Below are positions 54,686 through 61,436 of a stretch of DNA of 61,436 nt, one piece after another. The stretch is from NCBI GenBank assembly GCA_018660825.1, contig JABJJO010000039.1, forward strand, positions 1 to 61,436. Direction: 5' to 3'. Position 1 is the stretch's first letter; every line of letters begins with the position of its first letter. The notes beneath the pieces were generated by a model. The model saw only the letters and a list, made by a program, of their open reading frames with translations, did not search any database and was not told the origin of the DNA. The position numbers and the translations under genes were made by a program. This DNA comes from Planctomycetaceae bacterium (GTDB taxonomy: Bacteria; Planctomycetota; Planctomycetia; Pirellulales; Pirellulaceae).

Positions 54686-56209
54686 ATGAATATAAAACGA
54701 CTTTTTCCCTTCATCGTGTTCACCGGACTGCTGCTGGTCGGTATCAACGGATTCGTTAGCCTTATTGCGCAACCCAAGGCAACTGCAACAGTCGCCGCCG
54801 TTCGTTACCAAGGCAATTCCAGATGCTATCGGTGCCACGAGAAACCTTCCGATTTCGATATCAATACGGGTGTCACTAATTTTCTTGAGTTAACCGAAGC
54901 TAAGGATTGGACCAGCAAGGACAAGCACGGTTCCGCTTTAATTAACGTAACGGAAACGCCGATCGGAAAGCAGATGCTCACAAGGTTGAAAATTAAAGCC
55001 TCGGAGATTGAGCATCAGGCTCAATGCACGTCTTGCCACTCCAATCAGCATTGGGTTGAAAAGCACGACGACTATGCCGGATTGCCCGACAACATCATCG
55101 GCCGTGAATCAGGCGTAACATGTGAATCATGTCATGGCCCCAGCACTCAATGGGATCTCAAGCATTCGGATTCCCAATGGCGATTGGTTGATCCTGCCAT
55201 CAAGGCACAACATGGCATGACTGATTTACGCGATCCAGTAGTTCGCGCGGAAACTTGCTTCTCTTGCCACATTGGTAACGCCGAACAGGGAAAGGTCGTA
55301 ACTCACGAGATGTATGCGGCTGGGCATCCGCCACTGCCGAGCGTAGAACTCGATGCCTTCATTGACCAAATGCCAGCTCATTGGAATTCCACTAACACTA
55401 AGCAAGACTTCACCCACCGTGAGCGCTACCTGGAGTTGAATCGATACGTCCAAGACAGCGGCAAGATCGATCAGATTGTCTTAAATGCCCTCGTTGCTTA
55501 CCGCACCTCACTACAGTTGATTGTTTCCATTAGTGACAAAGCCAACGAATACGCATGGCCAGAACTTGGAGTGTACGACTGTTATGGTTGCCACCATGAA
55601 TTGAAGAGTCCAAGTTGGCGAGCGCAAACGCTGCCAGGCGTTGTACCGGGGCGGCCGCAATTTCATCTGTGGCCAACTACCCTCATCGCGTTAGACGACG
55701 CGAGTAATACACAATTGCAGACTGCCGGCAGTCAGCTCCGTGATAATCTCAACAAACAACCGTTTGGAAACGCCAAGTCAATTTCCAACGACATTGCACC
55801 ATTAATCGCAGCTCTCACAACGGCCATTGATAATAAACTAGCAGCCCGCGCAATGGCGTTGGCCAACAATATCGACTCTAAGCCTCCAATGTCCTCTTCT
55901 AAAACGGACGCCAAGCTAGCGATAACAGCCTTGTGCCGTTTGACTACAACACAACCTGATAGTTTCGAATCCGCACGGCAGATAGCTTGGGCGATTCAGT
56001 CCGTATATCGCAGTAGCCAATTACCAGATAACACCGCCGTAACCTCGGCACTTGAACAGCTATCCAAGCAACTGATGCTCGAATTCCCTGCCGGTCCAGC
56101 ACTACCAACGAGTACCAATCAAAAATCTAGCCAAATAGCAGTTTCACAGTACGATCCTGCCAAATTCCAGAAAATTATCGCTGACATTAATTCGGCCCTG
56201 AACCCTTAG
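54686..56209 (+). CDS. Cytochrome c554-like pentahaem protein
   Basis: A 507-residue exported protein with a signal or anchor at about 5-28. Five CxxCH motifs begin at about 47, 114, 146, 191 and 299. Order and flanks match the neighbour at 53064-54662 (GVTCESCHGP, TCFSCHIGN, AAGHPPLPSVELDAF, CYGCHHEL), so the two arose by duplication; here the first site is a standard CYRCH instead of CX4CH. The C-terminal 200 residues are helical. It is likely a periplasmic electron carrier or a subunit of a complex with its neighbours. Confidence 0.9.
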   Translation: MNIKRLFPFIVFTGLLLVGINGFVSLIAQPKATATVAAVRYQGNSRCYRCHEKPSDFDINTGVTNFLELTEAKDWTSKDKHGSALINVTETPIGKQMLTRLKIKASEIEHQAQCTSCHSNQHWVEKHDDYAGLPDNIIGRESGVTCESCHGPSTQWDLKHSDSQWRLVDPAIKAQHGMTDLRDPVVRAETCFSCHIGNAEQGKVVTHEMYAAGHPPLPSVELDAFIDQMPAHWNSTNTKQDFTHRERYLELNRYVQDSGKIDQIVLNALVAYRTSLQLIVSISDKANEYAWPELGVYDCYGCHHELKSPSWRAQTLPGVVPGRPQFHLWPTTLIALDDASNTQLQTAGSQLRDNLNKQPFGNAKSISNDIAPLIAALTTAIDNKLAARAMALANNIDSKPPMSSSKTDAKLAITALCRLTTTQPDSFESARQIAWAIQSVYRSSQLPDNTAVTSALEQLSKQLMLEFPAGPALPTSTNQKSSQIAVSQYDPAKFQKIIADINSALNP

Positions 56210-56367
56210 TGGTAACTCCGTCGATGCTCGGTTAAACAGCGCAACGATTCAGCCCCTCTCCCATATTATTTACTTTCCATGCCTCCATTTCCCTTTAATC
56301 CGCCAACCACTTCCTGCCGATAATTATGATATACATTTCGTCGTTTTGTCGGTAACGGATTACCTAC

Positions 56368-59300
56368 GTGATTAAAGTCAAAAAATATCGACAGATTCTA
56401 CTAACAAGCCTCCTTCTTGGCGTTTTTTTTACATCCGCCGGTGCCGCTCAACCAGTTGCCGAAATTGTCGCCATACCAGTCGATTCGCCGCCGACAGTAA
56501 GCCCCGCAGAGGCCATTACTGAGTTATGGCGCAACATCCGCCGCGGAGTTGCCGAATCTCATCCACTCGCTCCATCGGAAGCAGGGCTCAAGCTTCTCAG
56601 CAAAACCAGAGCTGCGGCGAACGCTGAAAACAAGAACTGCGTTGCTTGTCATAAGGGAGTTACGGACATGCACAATGCCGACACAGTTCACCTCAGTTGT
56701 GTCGATTGCCACGGCGGCGATGCTGATGCTACGAAAATCGATAAAGCACATGTCCATCCACGTTTTCCGAAGCTGTGGAAGTCATCGGCCAACCCGGTTC
56801 GTTCCTACACGTTACTCAACCATGAAGATCCTGATTTCATTCAATTCGTTAATCCTGGCGACTTGCGCATCGCCTCTCGCAGTTGTGGAAAATGCCATCA
56901 GAACGAACACCTGCAGGTGAAGAAGAGCATGATGACGCACGGCTGTATGTTGTGGGGCGCTGCTTTATACAACAACGGTGCCGTCAAGATAAAATACCCC
57001 CGCTACGGCGAGAGCTACAGTGAAAACGGCGTGCCGCAGAGGATTTTTACCGTTCCACCCCCGACCCAAGATGAAATCGTCAAAAAAGGGGTCTTGCCTT
57101 TCTTGGAACCGTTGCCTCGCTTCCAAGTCACACAGCCAGGAAACATCCTACGAATCTTCGAACGAGGTAGCACCGCAATACCCGAAACAGGGATCCCTGA
57201 CGTGCTCGAGGAACCGGGGCGACCGCGAGTTAGGCTTAGTGAACGAGGACTCGGTACCGACAACCGCACCGACCCCGTGTTTATCGGACTGCACAAGACA
57301 CGACTGCTTGATCCTACACTTAACTTTCTTGGAACCAATGACCACGCCGGAGACTACCGTTCTAGCGGTTGCACAGCCTGCCACGTCGTTTACGCCAATG
57401 ATAAATCCCCGGTGCATTCAGCTCAATTCGCAAAGTATGGCCACCAAGGTCTGAGCCACTCCGTCGACCCCACGATTCCTAAAAACGAACCGGGTCACCC
57501 CATCGAGCACAAATTCACGCTCGGTATTCCAACCAGTCAATGTATCGTCTGTCACGTGCATCCCGGGACTAATGTACTTAATAGTTACCTCGGCTTTATG
57601 TGGTGGGATAATGAAACGGATGGGGAGTTCATGTACCCCAAAGAACAGAAATATCCCACACCCAAAGACATTGACATAGCTCAGGCGAATAATCCAGAAG
57701 AGGCGTCGATTCGTGGAAACTGGTCTGACCCTGAGTTTCTATCAAAGGTCGGTGATCTTAATTCCAAACTAAAACAAACTCAATTTGCCGAATTCAACGG
57801 TCACGGCTGGGTCTATCGCGCTGTTTTTAAAAAGGATCGCTATGGAAACCTGCTTGACTTTGAGGGCAAGCCAGTCGAAAAATCGACCGATAGCATGCTG
57901 GACGCTATGAGACCACCTACGCGTCATGAACAAATCCACGGGAAAGAACGTCCCGATACGCCGGTGCATATGATGGACATTCACCTTGAAAAGGGCATGC
58001 ACTGCGTCGATTGTCATTTTGCCGTCGATAATCACGGTAATACCAAATTATACGTGGAAGTCCGAGCGGGGATCGAAATAACCTGTCGCGATTGCCACGG
58101 TGACACTACCCAAAGCGTTATGGATCGGATTCTTGACGCCGATATCCTCGCGAACCAAAAAATGAAAACGACAGGGCCGGCCTCACCACCTGGCGGGACT
58201 AATCTACTGGCGCTCAGTACACCTTTCGGTAAACCACGGTTTGAAGTCCGCAACGGAGAACTTTATCAAAACTCGATGGTTACCTCGGGTCTGGATTGGC
58301 CTCTAGTACAAACTAAAGACACTATCACCCCAGGCAACCGGTTTTACAATCACCTGTCACACATGTCTAAGACTTCTCGTTTCGACCAAAACGGTAAAAT
58401 CACATGGGGTGGTGATGGCAACGATGAGCAGTGCGCCCATCAAAGTGACAACATGAGCTGCATCGCTTGCCACTCATCATGGAATCCATCATGTTTTGGG
58501 TGCCATTTGCCACAAAAGGCTAATGCTAAAAAGAAGGACTTGCATTTTGAGGGTGATTTCACCCGCAACTACACGTCGTATAACTTCCAAACACTTCGTG
58601 ATGATGTTTACATGCTCGCCCGTGACTCCAACGTCTCCGGTGGTCGTATCGGGCCAGCCCGCTCGGCTTGTGCTATCCATGTGTCCTCTTACAACATAAA
58701 CCGCGAAATCATCTATACACAACAACAGACAATATCCTCCGATGGTCTTAGCGGAATAGCATTTAGCACCAACGTACCGCATACCGTTCGAGGCGGAGTT
58801 GGCTTGCCCCGTGCCGGCAGTGCTGGTGGAACCTATGAAACCAAAATGTGCACTGACTGCCACTTAAGTAAAAACCAAGACAACAACGCCATCATGGCAC
58901 AACTGCTGATGCAGGGCACCAATTTCGTCAATTTCATTGGTCGTACCGCCTGGGTGGGCGCTGGCGAACATGGGCTTTTTGCTATCGAAGTCACGGAATT
59001 GTCCGAACCCCAAGCAGTCATTGGTAGCACACTACACAAGATTGCGTACCCAGACGACTATCAAAAACACCTCGACCACGACCGGCAATTACAGCACGCC
59101 CATGAGCATCCCGGTATCGACATTTCTGACCAGCTCAAGGGTGTAAATCGCAAGAAGAACCCCACCGAAGTTCATGAAGTGTTAGACGTACATCACCGCG
59201 GTGAATATGTCTATGCAGCCTGCGGAGCGGGTGGAGTGCGGATATACGACACTGCGTTTATCGGTCACAAAGGTTTCTCGGAACGCATTGTCACCGCTCC

Positions 59301-60354
59301 GGTATCTCCGCGGGGGCAGAAATTCTTTATCAAAACGCCCTATGCGACTTCCGTCGCTTCGCCAACGACCATAGCGCCCAGTCCCATTCGACGACAAACT
59401 GCGTTAAACGAAGAACCGGCGATACCTCTAATTTACGGATTTGTCTACGCGACAGACCTGGAACTAGGTTTGCTATGTGTCTTTGGCGGCACATTGCTTG
59501 ACGGCAATCCCTTAAATAATTTCATTGATCATGAACTCAACACCATCTTCAACCCAGACGGATTACTCGACGGCGCGATGAAAGTCACCATCGTCGGTCA
59601 ATATGCCTATGTCTGTTGCGATAAAGGATTGGTTGTGATTGATGTGTCACACCCCCCTAAGCCAAAGGTCGTCAGCGTTATTGAACAAGGAATTAACATG
59701 CCACGAAGTGTGGAGGTGCAATTCCAGTATGGCTTCCTGTGTGATAAGGACGGCGTGAAAATTCTTGACACCACTGATATTTCCAAACCCAAATTAATAA
59801 CGACCGTACCGCTTGCTGATGCAAAGAATATTTACGTCGCGCGCACCTACGCCTATGTGTCGGCTGGACATCAAGGTTTAGTGATTTTGGATGTCAAGAA
59901 TCCCACTAAACCAGTGATTGACCAGGTCTACAATGCGGGTGGCAAAATCAGCGATCTACATGACGTACAATTGGGAATTACTAACGTTAGTGCGTTTGCT
60001 TACCTGGCAGATGGTCATAATGGCTTCCACGTCGTTCAGCTTACCAATGCCAACCGACCTGACAACAACGGGTTTAGTCCTCGTCCATTGCCTGAGTTAA
60101 TTGCCAGTTATGCCCTGCCACATCATGGAAGCGCCCTGTCAATATCTAAGGGGATTGACCGTGATCGAGCAGTAGATGAATCAGGCAACCAAATCGCCGT
60201 CTTCGGTCGTATTGGCGCGCGACCGTTGAACAGACTGGAAGAAAATATCTACCTCCGAAACGGCCTGCCGTGGCGAGTGTCCAACGACCCGTTCGATTCC
60301 GATATCTTTATCATTGAACCAGATGCTAATATTCCACCCGTGCTGCAGCGATGA
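56368..60354 (+). CDS. Large decahaem cytochrome with C-terminal LVIVD beta-propeller repeats
   Basis: A 1328-residue exported protein; GTG start, signal peptide at about 8-28 (QILLTSLLLGVFFTSAGA). Ten CxxCH motifs begin at about residues 91, 111, 173, 335, 392, 546, 573, 698, 709 and 828. Between motifs are long spacers without haem sites (e.g. 177-335 and 396-546), suggesting an enzyme-like body and not just a wire. From about 960 to 1290 run LVIVD-type repeats (GVRIYDTAF, GLVVIDVSHPPKPKVV, GVKILDTTDISKPKL, GLVILDVKNPTKPVI), each about 40 residues, which form a propeller in other surface proteins. It lies 158 bases after the c554-like pair and may have its own promoter. Its last 106 bases overlap the convergent transporter gene. 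The function is unknown; a terminal reductase or oxidase of the locus is possible. Confidence 0.9.
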   Translation: MIKVKKYRQILLTSLLLGVFFTSAGAAQPVAEIVAIPVDSPPTVSPAEAITELWRNIRRGVAESHPLAPSEAGLKLLSKTRAAANAENKNCVACHKGVTDMHNADTVHLSCVDCHGGDADATKIDKAHVHPRFPKLWKSSANPVRSYTLLNHEDPDFIQFVNPGDLRIASRSCGKCHQNEHLQVKKSMMTHGCMLWGAALYNNGAVKIKYPRYGESYSENGVPQRIFTVPPPTQDEIVKKGVLPFLEPLPRFQVTQPGNILRIFERGSTAIPETGIPDVLEEPGRPRVRLSERGLGTDNRTDPVFIGLHKTRLLDPTLNFLGTNDHAGDYRSSGCTACHVVYANDKSPVHSAQFAKYGHQGLSHSVDPTIPKNEPGHPIEHKFTLGIPTSQCIVCHVHPGTNVLNSYLGFMWWDNETDGEFMYPKEQKYPTPKDIDIAQANNPEEASIRGNWSDPEFLSKVGDLNSKLKQTQFAEFNGHGWVYRAVFKKDRYGNLLDFEGKPVEKSTDSMLDAMRPPTRHEQIHGKERPDTPVHMMDIHLEKGMHCVDCHFAVDNHGNTKLYVEVRAGIEITCRDCHGDTTQSVMDRILDADILANQKMKTTGPASPPGGTNLLALSTPFGKPRFEVRNGELYQNSMVTSGLDWPLVQTKDTITPGNRFYNHLSHMSKTSRFDQNGKITWGGDGNDEQCAHQSDNMSCIACHSSWNPSCFGCHLPQKANAKKKDLHFEGDFTRNYTSYNFQTLRDDVYMLARDSNVSGGRIGPARSACAIHVSSYNINREIIYTQQQTISSDGLSGIAFSTNVPHTVRGGVGLPRAGSAGGTYETKMCTDCHLSKNQDNNAIMAQLLMQGTNFVNFIGRTAWVGAGEHGLFAIEVTELSEPQAVIGSTLHKIAYPDDYQKHLDHDRQLQHAHEHPGIDISDQLKGVNRKKNPTEVHEVLDVHHRGEYVYAACGAGGVRIYDTAFIGHKGFSERIVTAPVSPRGQKFFIKTPYATSVASPTTIAPSPIRRQTALNEEPAIPLIYGFVYATDLELGLLCVFGGTLLDGNPLNNFIDHELNTIFNPDGLLDGAMKVTIVGQYAYVCCDKGLVVIDVSHPPKPKVVSVIEQGINMPRSVEVQFQYGFLCDKDGVKILDTTDISKPKLITTVPLADAKNIYVARTYAYVSAGHQGLVILDVKNPTKPVIDQVYNAGGKISDLHDVQLGITNVSAFAYLADGHNGFHVVQLTNANRPDNNGFSPRPLPELIASYALPHHGSALSISKGIDRDRAVDESGNQIAVFGRIGARPLNRLEENIYLRNGLPWRVSNDPFDSDIFIIEPDANIPPVLQR

Positions 60355-61436
60355 CTGGGTGAGGATTTTTGTTTGGTGACCGCAATTCCTGATCCATGGT
60401 CATGAAACTTCAGAAAATAAATCAAGCTCGACACAAGCATCGCGATACCCAAACCAGACATGCCGTACGTCAATTGTCGGAAAAACTCCAACCGTGTCAT
60501 GTCCCCTGCGATTTGATCTTTGATGGCCATCACGCTAATCGAGCCAACATATCCGATGGAGTCAGCGATATAGATCACAAAGACTGCGGTGCCCATCACT
60601 CGGGTCGATGCTATCAAACGATCAAACAGCACTGAGCCATAGGGCACATACGCTAAATAGGAGCCCAATCCGCACATAATCATCCATTGCAACCCACTAA
60701 TCGTGCCGGTGTCGTACAGCAGGGTCCCCGCGCCCATCAAAATACAGCCGCCGGTCATTACAACAAACGCACCAATCAATCCCAAGAGGTTGTTGCGAAT
60801 CAGGTTCAAAACAGCTAGCGTTCCCACGACGCCGAAAGCTACCCACAATTCGCTGCGAGTGAAGATTGTTGTTTCCGAATTACCATACCCCAGTTGATCA
60901 AAGATATCGACACCAAAGTTATCACGAAAATCACGATAAGCCGTTAGAAAAAAATAGGCGATAAGCAACATTATCATCCCGGGCAAGAATTTCTTCACAA
61001 ACGCCCAGCGTTCTTTCCCGTCCATGGTAGATCGAGCCATGCGGGACTTCTTATCGGCTGCAGTCGGTTCTGGCAGACGATTTAACAGATAGGCCGATAA
61101 TAGAAACGGAGGTAAGAACATACAACCTGTAACAAACGGCATCCAAAATTGGTCAACGTCATGCGCACTCATCAGCCACCGCCCAATATCTTTGACGACG
61201 CCACTTGCCACAATAAACGAACAACTTAAACCCGCCAACAACATCTCCGATGTCTTCCGTCCTTCGAGATACCAAACGACTAAACCCCAAACCATTCCCA
61301 AGGGCAATCCATTAAAGAAAATCGATATTACCTTGCCCGCTGGTGGCAGGAACGCGAATCCGAACAACGCCAATTGTGCAACGAAGATCAACCCCACCAA
61401 CATCCCAAAACGTCGTTGCCGTGATACCTCCGAGAC
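60249..61436 (-). CDS. DUF5690-like major facilitator protein (5' truncated by the window edge)
   Basis: The frame is open to the last base of the window; ATG 61403 is probably internal. About 395 residues with roughly ten membrane segments are visible (FVAQLALFGFAFLPPAGK, GLPLGMVWGLVVWYLEGRKTSE, FLPGMIMLLIAYFFLTAYRDFRDNFGVDIF and others). The GLVVWYLEGR and TAYRDFRDNF segments fit the DUF5690 family of MFS-like proteins, whose substrate is not known. The tail of about 45 polar residues after the last membrane segment overlaps the cytochrome gene on the other strand by 106 bases. Confidence 0.75.
   Translation of the reverse strand, partial: VSEVSRQRRFGMLVGLIFVAQLALFGFAFLPPAGKVISIFFNGLPLGMVWGLVVWYLEGRKTSEMLLAGLSCSFIVASGVVKDIGRWLMSAHDVDQFWMPFVTGCMFLPPFLLSAYLLNRLPEPTAADKKSRMARSTMDGKERWAFVKKFLPGMIMLLIAYFFLTAYRDFRDNFGVDIFDQLGYGNSETTIFTRSELWVAFGVVGTLAVLNLIRNNLLGLIGAFVVMTGGCILMGAGTLLYDTGTISGLQWMIMCGLGSYLAYVPYGSVLFDRLIASTRVMGTAVFVIYIADSIGYVGSISVMAIKDQIAGDMTRLEFFRQLTYGMSGLGIAMLVSSLIYFLKFHDHGSGIAVTKQKSSPSHRCSTGGILASGSMIKISESNGSLDTRHGRPFRR

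Overview
The window looks like chromosomal DNA from a planctomycete, probably of the Pirellulaceae type. The evidence is lineage-typical gene content: a DUF1549/DUF1553 (PSD1) cytochrome protein paired with a DUF1501 protein, several sulfatase-fold enzymes, dockerin-bearing secreted proteins with an LE-x-R-x-LL-x-G N-terminal motif, large Ser/Thr kinases carrying TPR or WD40 tails, and very large secreted proteins. No rRNA, tRNA, IS element, phage gene or CRISPR array was seen. Genes are on both strands and many are tightly packed.

Layout. 1-11.5 kb: a left-truncated cadherin-like/dockerin adhesin, a phosphodiesterase/phosphatase-fold protein, the PSD1-DUF1501 pair, a small heavy-metal-domain lipoprotein with an in-frame TGA, and two sulfatases. 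11.4-20.3 kb: a nitrate assimilation island, with a NirB-NirD fusion and an NNP-type transporter on the minus strand diverging from a DmsB-DmsC-like fusion and a molybdopterin nitrate reductase on the plus strand. 20.4-22.6 kb: a minus-strand operon (DUF4190 membrane protein, Tat-exported metallophosphoesterase, thioredoxin-like protein with an in-frame TGA). 22.8-29.7 kb: a small dockerin protein and a 2131-residue secreted protein with macroglobulin-like features. 29.9-36.6 kb: two paralogous membrane Ser/Thr kinases with N-terminal zinc ribbons. 36.7-45.9 kb: two predicted outer-membrane barrels, a secreted protein with two GlcG/HbpS-like domains, and a third kinase. 45.9-61.4 kb: an electron-transfer locus with an FHA-GAF-class III nucleotide cyclase, a cyclic-nucleotide-binding/polyferredoxin fusion, a membrane cytochrome b, four multihaem c-type cytochromes (28 CxxCH motifs, one CX4CH and conserved surroundings), the last ending in LVIVD repeats, then a DUF5690-like transporter cut by the right edge.

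Two results stand out. First, two unrelated genes each have one in-frame TGA exactly where the family has a redox or metal-binding cysteine. In the HMA lipoprotein it falls in the GMTC position, and in the thioredoxin-like protein in the first Cys of CxxC. Both have a possible SECIS-like hairpin just downstream, so this organism probably decodes selenocysteine. The thioredoxin-like gene would otherwise be called truncated and the HMA gene would be missed. Second, the cyclase, the cNMP-binding ferredoxin, cytochrome b and multihaem cytochromes form a contiguous locus. It could be a cyclic-nucleotide-responsive electron conduit from cytoplasm to periplasm. I do not recognise it as a described system; its substrate and direction of electron flow cannot be read from sequence.
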